NCBI RefSeq assembly: GCF_019801465.1
Contig: NZ_JAHVJA010000005.1
Location: forward strand, 1 to 64,000
Direction of reading: 5' to 3'
DNA from: Leisingera daeponensis
GTDB lineage: Bacteria > Pseudomonadota > Alphaproteobacteria > Rhodobacterales > Rhodobacteraceae
Length of the DNA stretch: 64,000 bases
Positions within the stretch are counted from its first letter, which is position 1. Each line of letters opens with the position of its first letter. A program made the position numbers and the translations under genes. This document shows positions 46,848 through 55,317 of this stretch, piece by piece. Below the pieces are notes generated by a model. That model was not told the origin of the DNA and searched no databases. It was given only the letters and a program-made list of their open reading frames with translations.

Positions 46848-47678
46848 ATGACAAAACGATCCTATTACGCGCCGGAAGGCGGGCTGCCGCCGCAGACCCA
46901 GCTGCTCACCGACCGCGCCATGTTCACCGAGGCCTACGCGGTGATCCCCAAGGGCACGATGAGCGATATCGTGGCAAGCCTTTTGCCGTTCTGGGACAAG
47001 GCGCGCTTCTGGGTGCTGTCGCGGCCCCTGTCCGGCTTTGCCGAGACGTTTTCCCAGTACATTGCAGAAGTGCAGCCCGGCGGCGGCAGCGACCGGCCGG
47101 AAACCGAGCCCGGCACCGAAGCGGTGCTGTTCGTGGTGCAGGGCGTCATGACCCTGACCATCGACGGCACCGCGCATGAGATGGAAGAAGGCGGCTATGC
47201 CTTCCTGCCGCCTCAGGCCAGCTGGAGCCTGCGCAACAACACCGGCGCGCCGGTACGGTTCCACTGGATCCGCAAGGCTTATCAAGCGGTTGCCGGGCTG
47301 GACGCTCCGGAGGCCTTTGTCACCAACGAAAATCACGTCGACCCCACCCCGATGCCGGAAACCGAGGGCAAATGGGCAACCACCCGGTTCGTGGATCCCA
47401 ACGACCTGCGCCACGACATGCATGTGACCATCGTCACCTTTGAGCCCGGCGCGGTGATCCCCTTTGCCGAGACTCATGTGATGGAGCACGGCCTGTATGT
47501 GCTGGAGGGCAAGGCGGTCTACAGGCTGAACCAGGACTGGGTCGAGGTTGAGGCCGGCGATTACATGTGGCTGCGCGCCTTCTGCCCGCAGGCCTGTTAT
47601 GCAGGCGGCCCGGGCAAGTTCCGCTATCTGCTGTACAAGGACGTGAACCGGCACATGCCGCTGGCGCCGTTGCGCTGA
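46848..47678 (+). CDS. allE: (S)-ureidoglycine aminohydrolase
   Basis: A 276-residue bicupin that converts (S)-ureidoglycine to (S)-ureidoglycolate and ammonia in ureide breakdown; Mn2+ is the usual metal. The second cupin carries the metal site in AETHVMEHGLYVLEG, and the C-terminus FRYLLYKDVNRHMPL is typical of AllE. The product is the substrate of AllA, encoded 8 kb downstream. It is monocistronic and convergent with bhcR. AGGAAAGG lies before the ATG. Confidence 0.92.
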   Translation: MTKRSYYAPEGGLPPQTQLLTDRAMFTEAYAVIPKGTMSDIVASLLPFWDKARFWVLSRPLSGFAETFSQYIAEVQPGGGSDRPETEPGTEAVLFVVQGVMTLTIDGTAHEMEEGGYAFLPPQASWSLRNNTGAPVRFHWIRKAYQAVAGLDAPEAFVTNENHVDPTPMPETEGKWATTRFVDPNDLRHDMHVTIVTFEPGAVIPFAETHVMEHGLYVLEGKAVYRLNQDWVEVEAGDYMWLRAFCPQACYAGGPGKFRYLLYKDVNRHMPLAPLR

Positions 47679-47727
47679 CGGCGGGGGGAGGCCGGCCTGA
47701 AAATGTGCCCGGGCGCTGCCCGGCTGG

Positions 47728-48561
47728 TCAGCCGGGCGGGGTCTGATCCGCTGCCGGCGCCCCCAATCCATAAGACAGTTTCTCTGCGGCGTCCTTGACC
47801 AGGGCGCCGATGCCGTTGATGCCCCCATCCGGCATCCGCGCAGTGGGGCCGGAGATGGAGATCCCCGCCAGCACCTCTCCCTGCATGCCGAAGACAGGCG
47901 CTGCGACGCAGCGCATGCCCGGCGCCTTTTCCTCATCATCAAAGGACCAGCCGCGGCTTCGGATCCGGGCCAGATCAGCGCGGAGCGCCTCTACGGACGT
48001 CAGGGTCTTTTCTGTGAACCGCTCCAGTGTCCGGCCGCGCAGGAAACGGGCCAGCTGATCTTCCCCGAAGCAGCTGAGCAGCGCCTTTCCGATGCCCGAA
48101 GCATGCATCGGCGAGGTGGTGCCGGGCGGAAAGAAGGCGCGGATGGATTCATGGGTTTCCACCTGGCTCACGAACATCACGTCGCCGCCGCGTTCGATCC
48201 CGAGGTTGGAGGTCTCGCCGGTGGCCTCCATCAGTTCGCGCATCACCGGCCGCGCCCGCTCGATCACGCTGGAGCGGCGCAAGAAGGCGGAGCCGAGGCG
48301 AAAGGCCATCGCGCCGATGTGCCAGGTCTGCGACTGCGGATCCATCTCGACGATCTGGCGCGCCTCCAGGGTGGCCAGCACCCGGTACATGGTGGCCGCC
48401 GACTGATCCAGCGCTGTGGACAGTTCGGTCAGCGTCATGCCGCTAGCGCCGGCCAGCGCATCCAGCACATCCAGCGCCCGGTCAAGCGATTGAATCGTGG
48501 CCGGCTGGCTGGCGGAATCAAAGCTTTTGGGGCGGCCCTTGCGGCGCGGTGCTTGCGGCAT
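47728..48561 (-). CDS. bhcR: IclR-family regulator of the beta-hydroxyaspartate cycle, BhcR
   Basis: A 277-residue IclR regulator. A winged helix covers about residues 20-85 (ALDVLDALAGASGMTLTELST; DQSAATMYRVLATLE). The effector domain contains ASGIGKALLSCF and GMRCVAAPVFGMQGEVLAGISISGP. It is divergent from bhcA. In Paracoccus the equivalent BhcR activates the bhc genes and responds to glyoxylate (known). The ATG at 48561 has GGGAGG 7 bases upstream; an in-frame TTG six bases earlier is less likely. Confidence 0.88.
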   Translation of the reverse strand: MPQAPRRKGRPKSFDSASQPATIQSLDRALDVLDALAGASGMTLTELSTALDQSAATMYRVLATLEARQIVEMDPQSQTWHIGAMAFRLGSAFLRRSSVIERARPVMRELMEATGETSNLGIERGGDVMFVSQVETHESIRAFFPPGTTSPMHASGIGKALLSCFGEDQLARFLRGRTLERFTEKTLTSVEALRADLARIRSRGWSFDDEEKAPGMRCVAAPVFGMQGEVLAGISISGPTARMPDGGINGIGALVKDAAEKLSYGLGAPAADQTPPG

Positions 48562-48607
48562 TTTCAAGCCTCCCGAGGCAATTCAATAAGCAGCTTATGG
48601 ATAAAAC

Positions 48608-48696
48608 TGAAAATCGCTTCTGTACAGTGAAAAAACTAAAGCCTTTGAATTTATAGTGAAAATCACGCATTTTTGCATTTCTGAAAGCTTTTTTCA
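48608..48696. promoter_or_regulatory. bhcR/bhcA control region with TGAAA repeats
   Basis: Within a strikingly AT-rich 198-bp spacer, four TGAAA elements lie in the same direction (48608, 48628, 48657, 48682). Two of them have extended similarity (TGAAAATCGC and TGAAAATCAC). The last forms a 15-bp dyad, TGAAA-N5-TTTCA (48682-48696). A CTGTACAG palindrome lies at 48620-48627. These are candidate BhcR sites. Confidence 0.45.
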
Positions 48697-48759
48697 AAAA
48701 AATTTCCCTGCGTGCGTCTTGTCTCTAAAGTGAAGGAAATCGCCACAGGAGGGCACGAC

Positions 48760-49950
48760 ATGAGCTTTCAAAACCCGGTTTTCATTCCCGGTCCCACCAA
48801 CATGCCCGAAGCGCTGCGCAAGGCAGTGGACATGCCGACGCTGGACCACCGCTCGCCGCTGTTCGGCCAGATCCTGCACCCCGCGCTGGAAGGCGTGAAG
48901 AAGGTTCTGAAAAGCGAAACCGCCGAGATCTTCGTCTTCCCGTCCACCGGCACCGGCGGCTGGGAAACCGCGATCACCAACACACTGAACGCCGGTGACA
49001 AGGTTCTGGCGGCGCGCAACGGCATGTTCAGCCACCGCTGGATCGACATGTGCCAACGCCACGGGCTGGACGTGCAGGTGGTTGAAACCCCCTGGGGGCA
49101 GGGCATCCCGGCCGACCGCTACGAGGAAATCCTTACCGCCGACACATCGCACGAGATCAAGGTGGTTTTGGCGACCCACAACGAAACCGCAACCGGTGTG
49201 AAATCCGACATCGCCGCCGTCCGCCGTGCGTTGGATGCGGCCGGCCACCCGGCGCTCTTGTTTGTCGACGGCGTGTCCTCCATCGCCTCGATGGACTTCC
49301 GCATGGACGAATGGGGTGTCGACATTGCCGTCACCGGCTCGCAGAAGGGTTTCATGCTGCCGCCGGGGCTGGCCATCGTCGGCTTCTCACCACGGGCAAT
49401 GGAGGCCGCCAAGACCGCGACCCTCCCGCGCACCTTCTTTGATATCAAGGACATGGCCGCAGGCTACGCCAACAGCGCCTACCCCTACACGCCGTCGGTC
49501 GGCCTGCTGAACGGTCTGAACATGGCCTGTGGTATGCTGCTGGATGAAGGGCTGGAGAATGTCTTTGCCCGCCACCACCGGATTGCTGAGGGCGTCCGCG
49601 CCGCAGTCCGCGCTTGGGGCCTGGAGCTGTGCGCGGTGTCGCCGGACGTCTACTCAGACAGCGTCAGCGCGATCCGCACGCCCGAAGGCTTTGACGCCAA
49701 CAAGTTCGTCAGCCTGGCGGCCGAGAAATACGGCGTCGCTTTCGGCACCGGTCTGGGTGAGGTCGCGGGCAAGGTGTTCCGCATCGGCCATCTGGGCAGC
49801 CTGACCGACGTGATGGCCCTGTCGGGCATCGCAACCGCCGAAATGGTCATGGCCGACCTTGGCCTGAACATTCAGCTGGGCTCTGGCGTGGCGGCGGCGC
49901 AGGACTACTACCGCGGCAACACCGCCTCCAGCGCCAAGGCTGCCGCCTGA
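48760..49950 (+). CDS. bhcA: Aspartate-glyoxylate aminotransferase BhcA
   Basis: A 396-residue class V, PLP-dependent aminotransferase. It moves the amino group of aspartate to glyoxylate, giving oxaloacetate and glycine. The start NPVFIPGPTNMPEALRKAV is typical of the serine-glyoxylate/aspartate-glyoxylate branch. The PLP Lys lies in TGSQKGFMLPPG near residue 195, with the conserved Asp in FVDGVSSIASMD. The ATG at 48760 has CAGGAGGG upstream. First gene of bhcABCD; function is assigned through the complete, correctly ordered cluster. Confidence 0.94.
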   Translation: MSFQNPVFIPGPTNMPEALRKAVDMPTLDHRSPLFGQILHPALEGVKKVLKSETAEIFVFPSTGTGGWETAITNTLNAGDKVLAARNGMFSHRWIDMCQRHGLDVQVVETPWGQGIPADRYEEILTADTSHEIKVVLATHNETATGVKSDIAAVRRALDAAGHPALLFVDGVSSIASMDFRMDEWGVDIAVTGSQKGFMLPPGLAIVGFSPRAMEAAKTATLPRTFFDIKDMAAGYANSAYPYTPSVGLLNGLNMACGMLLDEGLENVFARHHRIAEGVRAAVRAWGLELCAVSPDVYSDSVSAIRTPEGFDANKFVSLAAEKYGVAFGTGLGEVAGKVFRIGHLGSLTDVMALSGIATAEMVMADLGLNIQLGSGVAAAQDYYRGNTASSAKAAA

Positions 49951-49964
49951 TGAAGGATACCGCT

Positions 49965-50918
49965 ATGTATATCCCGACCTACGAGGACATGCTGGCTGCG
50001 CATGAGCGCATTCAGCCCCATATCCGCCGCACGCCGGTGCGCACCTCTGCCTACCTGAACGAGCTGACCGGGGCTGAGCTGTTCTTTAAGTGCGAGAACT
50101 TCCAGGAGCCGGGCGCCTTCAAGGTGCGCGGCGCGACCAACGCGGTGTTCGGGCTGGATGAGGAACAGGCGAAGAAGGGCGTCGCCACGCATTCTTCGGG
50201 CAACCATGCCTCCTGCCTGTCCTACGCCGCGATGCTGCGCGGCATTCCGTGCAACGTGGTCATGCCGCGCACCGCGCCGCAGGCCAAGAAGGACACCGTG
50301 CGCCGTTACGGCGGCAAGATCACCGAGTGCGAGCCCTCGACCTCCTCGCGCGAGGAGACCTTCGCCAAGGTTCAGGCCGAGACCGGCGGCGATTTCGTGC
50401 ATCCCTACAATGACCACCGCGTCATCGCGGGGCAGGGCACCTGCGCCAAGGAGTTCGTGGAGCAGACCGACGGGCTCGACATGGTTGTGGCCCCGATCGG
50501 CGGCGGCGGCATGATCTCCGGCACCTGCCTGACGCTGTCCAACCTGGCGCCGGAAACCCAGGTGATCGCGGCAGAGCCGGAGCAGGCCGATGACGCCTAC
50601 CGCAGCTTCAAGGCGGGATACATCATCGCCGATGATGCGCCCAAGACCATCGCAGATGGCCTGCTGGTTCCGCTGAAGGATCTGACCTGGCATTTCGTCA
50701 GCAATCACGTCAGCGAGATCTACACCGCCTCGGACGCGGAGATCATCGAGGCGATGAAGCTGATCTGGAAGCACCTGCGGATCGTGATGGAGCCGTCCTC
50801 CGCGGTTCCGCTCGCCACCATTCTGAAAAACAAGGACGCCTTCGCGGGCAAACGCGTGGGCCTGATCGTCACCGGCGGCAATGTCGACCTCGACAAGCTG
50901 CCCTGGATGAACAGCTAA
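49965..50918 (+). CDS. bhcB: Beta-hydroxyaspartate dehydratase BhcB
   Basis: A 317-residue fold-II PLP enzyme of the serine/threonine dehydratase family. It removes water from erythro-beta-hydroxyaspartate to give iminosuccinate. The PLP Lys is in PGAFKVRGATNA near residue 54, the phosphate loop in GGGGM, and SSGNHASCLSYA is the substrate loop. AAGGA lies 7 bases before the ATG at 49965; another ATG at 49950 overlaps the bhcA stop (TGATG). Both starts agree with coupled translation. Confidence 0.94.
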   Translation: MYIPTYEDMLAAHERIQPHIRRTPVRTSAYLNELTGAELFFKCENFQEPGAFKVRGATNAVFGLDEEQAKKGVATHSSGNHASCLSYAAMLRGIPCNVVMPRTAPQAKKDTVRRYGGKITECEPSTSSREETFAKVQAETGGDFVHPYNDHRVIAGQGTCAKEFVEQTDGLDMVVAPIGGGGMISGTCLTLSNLAPETQVIAAEPEQADDAYRSFKAGYIIADDAPKTIADGLLVPLKDLTWHFVSNHVSEIYTASDAEIIEAMKLIWKHLRIVMEPSSAVPLATILKNKDAFAGKRVGLIVTGGNVDLDKLPWMNS

Positions 50919-50934
50919 ACTGGGGAACTAAACA

Positions 50935-52098
50935 ATGAACGCACAGACAAATTTTGATCAGCTCGAAGTTGGCTATGACGTCCCGGCGGTCCCGGGCATG
51001 GACGAGGCTGACATCCAGACCCCGGCGCTGGTCCTCGACCTGGACGCGCTGGAGCGCAACATCAAGAAAATGGGCGATTATGCCAAGGCGCATGGCATGC
51101 GCCACCGGGTGCACGGCAAGATGCACAAGTCGGTGGATGTGGCCAAGCTGCAGGAAAAACTCGGCGGCGCGGTTGGCGTCTGCTGCCAGAAGGTCTCCGA
51201 GGCCGAGGTTTTTGCCCGCGGCGGCATCAAGGACATCCTGGTTTCCAACCAGGTCCGCGACCCGCTGAAGATCGACCGTCTGGCCCGCCTGCCCAAGCTG
51301 GGTGCGCGCACCATCGTCTGCGTTGATGACATCGACAACGTGGCCGACCTGTCGGCAGCGGCGCAAAAGCACGACACCGAGCTTGAAGTCTTTGTCGAGA
51401 TCGACTGCGGCGCGGGCCGCTGCGGCGTGACCACGACTGAGGCGGTTGTTGAAATCGCCAAGGCCGTGAACGCGGCAGAGAACCTCAAGTTCTCCGGCAT
51501 CCAAGCCTATCAGGGCGCCATGCAGCACATGGACAGCTACGAGGACCGCAAGGCCAAGCTGGACATCGCCATCGCGCAGGTTGCCGATGCGGTCGAAGGC
51601 TTGAAGAAGGAAGGCATCGAGTGCGAGCTGGTCTCCGGCGGCGGCACCGGCTCCTACTACTTCGAGTCGAACTCGGGTGTTTACAACGAACTGCAGTGCG
51701 GCTCCTACGCCTTCATGGACGCGGACTATGGCCGCATCCTGGACAAGGACGGCAACCGGATCGACCAGGGCGAGTGGGAAAACGCCTTCTTCCTGCTGAC
51801 CCAGGTGATGAGCCACGCCAAGGCCGACAAGGCCATCGTGGACGCAGGCCTCAAGGCGCAATCCGTGGACAGCGGCCTGCCCTTCATCTTCGGCCGCGAC
51901 GACGTGGAATACATCAAATGCTCGGACGAGCACGGTGTGGTCTCGGACCCGAACGGCGCGCTGAAAGTGGGCGACAAGCTGCGCCTTGTGCCTGGCCACT
52001 GCGACCCGACCGCCAACGTGCATGACTGGTACGTCGGCGTCCGCAACGGCAAGGTCGAAACCGTCTGGCCCGTCTCGGCCCGCGGCAAAGCCTACTAA
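50935..52098 (+). CDS. bhcC: Beta-hydroxyaspartate aldolase BhcC
   Basis: A 387-residue PLP enzyme of the D-threonine aldolase-like family. It condenses glycine and glyoxylate to erythro-beta-hydroxyaspartate, the entry step of the cycle. The barrel start QTPALVLDLDALERNI is followed by the PLP Lys in VHGKMHKSVDVA near residue 61. The metal site is the C-terminal PGHCDPT motif. It lies 16 bp after bhcB. Confidence 0.94.
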   Translation: MNAQTNFDQLEVGYDVPAVPGMDEADIQTPALVLDLDALERNIKKMGDYAKAHGMRHRVHGKMHKSVDVAKLQEKLGGAVGVCCQKVSEAEVFARGGIKDILVSNQVRDPLKIDRLARLPKLGARTIVCVDDIDNVADLSAAAQKHDTELEVFVEIDCGAGRCGVTTTEAVVEIAKAVNAAENLKFSGIQAYQGAMQHMDSYEDRKAKLDIAIAQVADAVEGLKKEGIECELVSGGGTGSYYFESNSGVYNELQCGSYAFMDADYGRILDKDGNRIDQGEWENAFFLLTQVMSHAKADKAIVDAGLKAQSVDSGLPFIFGRDDVEYIKCSDEHGVVSDPNGALKVGDKLRLVPGHCDPTANVHDWYVGVRNGKVETVWPVSARGKAY

Positions 52099-52116
52099 GC
52101 AAACGATCCCCGAACT

Positions 52117-52154
52117 GGCGGAGGTGCGCATGCCGCCCTCCGCCGGCTTTTTTG
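52117..52154 (+). terminator. Intrinsic terminator inside the bhc operon
   Basis: Arms GGCGGAGG (52117-52124) and CCTCCGCC (52137-52144) form a perfect 8-bp stem, followed by GGCTTTTTT. It lies between bhcC and bhcD, ending 17 bp before the bhcD ATG. It could attenuate bhcD expression. Confidence 0.75.
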
Positions 52155-52170
52155 TTGAGGAGAAACAGAC

Positions 52171-53136
52171 ATGTATATCGTTCCGGAAAAGGCGATTGCG
52201 GATCTTGTGACCCGCGAGGCCTCGTTCGATGCGGTCGAGAAGGTCTTTGCCGCGATGGCCGCAGGCGATGCCTACAACTTCCCCGTCGTGCGCGAGGCAA
52301 TCGGCCACGAGGACGCGCTTTACGGCTTCAAGGGCGGCTTTGACTGCGCGGGCCTGACCTTGGGCCTGAAGGCCGGCGGCTACTGGCCGAACAACCTGGA
52401 AAAGCGCGGGCTGATCAATCACCAGTCCACCGTCTTCCTGTTCGACCCCGACACCGGCAAGGTGAAGGCGATGGTGGGCGGCAACCTTCTGACCGCGCTG
52501 CGCACCGCCGCGGCGTCTTCGGTGTCGATTAAGCATCTGGCCCGCCAGGATGCCAAGGTGATCGGCATGATCGGCGCAGGCCATCAGGCCACCTTCCAGC
52601 TGCGCGCCGCGCTGGAGCAGCGCAGCTTCGAGAAAGTGATTGGCTGGAACCTGCATCCGGAAATGCTGCCCAACCTGCAAGAGGTGGCCGACGAGGCCGG
52701 GGTGCCGTTTGAGGCGGTTGAGCTGGACGGCATGCGCGAAGCGGATGTGATCATCTCGATCACCTCGTCGTTTGATGCGATACTGAAGGCCGGGCAGGTC
52801 AGCCCCGGCGCCCATATCGCCTGCATGGGCACCGACACCAAGGGCAAGCAAGAAGTCGATCCCCAGCTGCTGGTCAAAGCGGATGTGTTCACTGACGAGG
52901 TCGCGCAGTCGGTCTCCATCGGCGAGGCGCAGCACGCAGTGGCGCAGGGCCTGATCGAGGAATCCGATGTAGCCCAGATCGGTGCAGTGATCAACGGCAA
53001 CAACCCGGGCCGCACCTCGGACGATCAGATCACGCTGTTCGACGGCACCGGCGTCGGCCTGCAGGATCTGGCGGTCGCGGCCTCGGTCGTTGAGGTCGCG
53101 GTGGAAAAGGGCATCGCCATCGAGGTCGATTTCTAA
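52171..53136 (+). CDS. bhcD: Iminosuccinate reductase BhcD
   Basis: A 321-residue protein of the ornithine cyclodeaminase/mu-crystallin family. It reduces iminosuccinate to aspartate with NAD(P)H, closing the beta-hydroxyaspartate cycle. The dinucleotide motif is MIGAGHQATFQLRA near residue 130, and the family substrate loop reads GGYWPNNLEKRGLINHQS near residue 68. GAGGAG lies upstream of the ATG. A terminator hairpin precedes the gene and a stronger one follows it. Confidence 0.94.
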   Translation: MYIVPEKAIADLVTREASFDAVEKVFAAMAAGDAYNFPVVREAIGHEDALYGFKGGFDCAGLTLGLKAGGYWPNNLEKRGLINHQSTVFLFDPDTGKVKAMVGGNLLTALRTAAASSVSIKHLARQDAKVIGMIGAGHQATFQLRAALEQRSFEKVIGWNLHPEMLPNLQEVADEAGVPFEAVELDGMREADVIISITSSFDAILKAGQVSPGAHIACMGTDTKGKQEVDPQLLVKADVFTDEVAQSVSIGEAQHAVAQGLIEESDVAQIGAVINGNNPGRTSDDQITLFDGTGVGLQDLAVAASVVEVAVEKGIAIEVDF

Positions 53137-53182
53137 GCCCCAGCCAGAAACATTTTCTGCAATTATCCGCATAGCGGAGCGG

Positions 53183-53214
53183 CAGGAGAGAGGTGTACCT
53201 CTCTCCTGTTTTTT
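53183..53214 (+). terminator. Strong terminator after bhcD
   Basis: Arms CAGGAGAGAGGT (53183-53194) and ACCTCTCTCCTG (53197-53208), perfect over 12 bp, then TTTTTTC. It ends the bhc transcript just before the UreI/AmiS-like gene. Confidence 0.88.
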
Positions 53215-53232
53215 CTTTGAGGGACTCCAAAC

Positions 53233-53745
53233 ATGTTTCTGGGATTGAGCCTGCTGGTGGTCGGCGTGGTGCTGTGCCTGAACGGCGTATGGCAGATGGG
53301 CCGGATCCAGGACCGCGAGATCATATTGATCAACACGGTTGCGGCGCTGGTGTTCTTTGCAGTTGTTCTAATGATCGCACTGGCTGCGGAGCAGCCGGCG
53401 GATCTGCTGGATGCGGGCATGACATTGCTTTTTGGAACCACTTACTTGTGGGTCGCCTACAACCGGACCTTTGTTTCCAGCGGCGAGGGACTGGGCTGGT
53501 TCAGCGGCTTTGTGGCGCTGACCGCAGCACCCATGGCCCTGCGAGTGCTGGCACAGGCGGACGGGCTGTTCGATGTCTGGCTGGCCGCCTGCTGGGCAGC
53601 CTGGTCTGGGCTGTGGTTCCTGTATTTTCTGAACCTCGCGCTCCGGCGCGGCAGCCCCCGTCTGACGGCCATGGCAACCCTTCTGTGCGGGGTCTTCACA
53701 GGCTGGCTTCCGGGGCTAGCGGTTCTGCACGGGCTGACCACCTGA
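53233..53745 (+). CDS. UreI/AmiS-family urea or amide channel
   Basis: A 170-residue inner-membrane protein with six predicted helices. It matches the AmiS/UreI family: an N-terminal GLSLLVVGVVLCLNGVW, the middle motif LLFGTTYLWVAYNRTF (compare the FGFTYLYAA type of UreI), and WAAWSGLWFLYFLNLAL with TGWLPG near the end. UreI is a proton-gated urea channel in Helicobacter; AmiS moves short amides. It is placed among ureide genes that release urea, so urea passage is the likely role. GAGGGACT precedes the ATG. It has its own terminator. Confidence 0.85.
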   Translation: MFLGLSLLVVGVVLCLNGVWQMGRIQDREIILINTVAALVFFAVVLMIALAAEQPADLLDAGMTLLFGTTYLWVAYNRTFVSSGEGLGWFSGFVALTAAPMALRVLAQADGLFDVWLAACWAAWSGLWFLYFLNLALRRGSPRLTAMATLLCGVFTGWLPGLAVLHGLTT

Positions 53746-53758
53746 GATCCTTGTAAGA

Positions 53759-53785
53759 AAAGCCGGCCCACCAAGGGCCGGCTTT
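53759..53785. terminator. Bidirectional terminator between channel and permease genes
   Basis: Arms AAAGCCGGCCC (53759-53769) and GGGCCGGCTTT (53775-53785), loop ACCAA. It has A-rich and T-rich flanks suited to both convergent genes. Confidence 0.85.
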
Positions 53786-53809
53786 CGCATTCCATTCATT
53801 CCGTTTGTT

Positions 53810-55246
53810 TCAGGCGCGGTCTTCTTGCGGCAGCGAGCCGCGGCCGTGGCCGCTCAGCCCGCCTGAAACCTCCTCGGTGGACTCGTCAGCCAGATCCTGC
53901 GGCAGCAGCAGGTTCAGAACGATGGCGATCAGTGCCGCCGGCAGAAGGCCGCTGGTCAGCAGGATCCGCGCGGTGTCCGGCATGTGCTGCAGCGCGCCGG
54001 GTTCCAGCTGCAGGCCGAGGCCAATCGACAGCGAGATCGCAAAGATCACCATGTTGCGGCGGTTCCAGTCCACGTCCGACAGCATCGACACGCCAGCCGC
54101 AACCACCATGCCGAACATCACGATCACGCCGCCGCCCAGCACTTCGATCGGCACGGTGCGGATCACCGCCCCCACCTTGGGAACCAGGCCGCAGACGATC
54201 AGGAAGATGGCGCCGCAGGTCACAACATGGCGGCTCATCACGCCGGTCATCGCAATCAGGCCGACGTTCTGGCTGAACGAAGTATTCGGGAAGGCGCCGA
54301 AGAAGCCTGCAAAGGCGGTACCGACACCATCGGCATAGGTCGCCCCCGCGATCTCTTTCTGGGTCGCCTCGCGGCCCGCGCCGCCCTTGGTCACGCCCGA
54401 AACGTCACCGACGGTTTCAACCGCGGAGACAAAGCTCATCAGGCAGAAGCCGATGATGGCGGCAGCCGAGAACTCGAACCCGTATTTAAAGGGCTGCGGC
54501 AGGGCAAAGGCGGCCGCCCCGGACCAGGAGCTGGAAACCGCCTCGAAGGTCAGCATGCCGGTCATCAGCGCATAGACATACCCCACAATAAGGCCCAGCA
54601 GCACGGCGGAAACGGACAGCATCCCTTTGGTAAAGAACTTGAGGCCCAGGGTGACAAAAATCACCACCAGCGCGGCCGACCAGTTCAAGAGCGAGCCGTA
54701 TTCCGGTGTGCCGATCGCCGGCACACCGCCCGCAGCGTACTGAATACCGACCTTAACCAGCGCCAGGCCGATCATGGTCACGACCAGGCCGGTGACCAGC
54801 GGCGGCAAGGCAAAGCGGATCTTGCCGATCACCGTCCCCAGCATACCGTGGAAGATACCGCCGACGATGACGCCAGTGAACAGCGCGGCCAACCCGTCGA
54901 CACCCTTGCCCGCAACGAGCGGGATCATGATCGGCAGGAAGGCGAACGAAGTGCCCTGCACAATCGGCAGGGCAGAGCCGACCGGTCCCAGGGTGATGGT
55001 CTGCAGCAGGGTGGCAATGCCGGCAAACAGCATCGACATCTGGATCAAGTAGAGCAACTCCGGGAAGTCGGGCGAATTTGAGCCGAAGCCGAAGCCGGCG
55101 GCCCCGGCCACGATGATTGCCGGTGTCACGTTTGATACGAACATCGCCAGCACATGCTGGATGCCCAGCGGGATCGCCTTGTGCAAAGGGGGGGTGTAAT
55201 CCGGGTCGCGCAGTTGCTCTGGCGTCCCAACGGAAGTGTCAGCCAT
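53810..55246 (-). CDS. Nucleobase:cation symporter-2 family permease (xanthine/urate type)
   Basis: A 478-residue inner-membrane permease of the NAT/NCS2 family with about 12-14 helices. The family signature is FPNTSFSQNVGLIAMTGV (Gln-Asn-x-Gly core), and TSFAFLPIMI and SFVSAVETVGDVSGVTKGG are further conserved blocks. It imports purines or uracil with protons. Its place in the transcript puuE/uraD-allA-permease argues for xanthine or urate. It is 71 bp after allA. Confidence 0.9.
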   Translation of the reverse strand: MADTSVGTPEQLRDPDYTPPLHKAIPLGIQHVLAMFVSNVTPAIIVAGAAGFGFGSNSPDFPELLYLIQMSMLFAGIATLLQTITLGPVGSALPIVQGTSFAFLPIMIPLVAGKGVDGLAALFTGVIVGGIFHGMLGTVIGKIRFALPPLVTGLVVTMIGLALVKVGIQYAAGGVPAIGTPEYGSLLNWSAALVVIFVTLGLKFFTKGMLSVSAVLLGLIVGYVYALMTGMLTFEAVSSSWSGAAAFALPQPFKYGFEFSAAAIIGFCLMSFVSAVETVGDVSGVTKGGAGREATQKEIAGATYADGVGTAFAGFFGAFPNTSFSQNVGLIAMTGVMSRHVVTCGAIFLIVCGLVPKVGAVIRTVPIEVLGGGVIVMFGMVVAAGVSMLSDVDWNRRNMVIFAISLSIGLGLQLEPGALQHMPDTARILLTSGLLPAALIAIVLNLLLPQDLADESTEEVSGGLSGHGRGSLPQEDRA

Positions 55247-55317
55247 GAAGGGAATCTCCTGTCGGTCATGGGGATCTCGCCGCTTCTTGTTTTTTGTTGG
55301 CGGCTTGAGGGGAGTGG

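Noticed and set aside
47718-47737. Hairpin GCCCGGCT/AGCCGGGC at the bhcR end
   Set aside because: It overlaps the bhcR stop region and has no T-run on either strand, so a terminator is not supported.
50869-53172. A 767-codon open frame antisense to bhcC and bhcD
   Set aside because: It lies opposite two clearly recognisable enzymes, has low-complexity His/Arg/Asp-rich composition and no start signal. It is a by-product of high GC in third codon positions.
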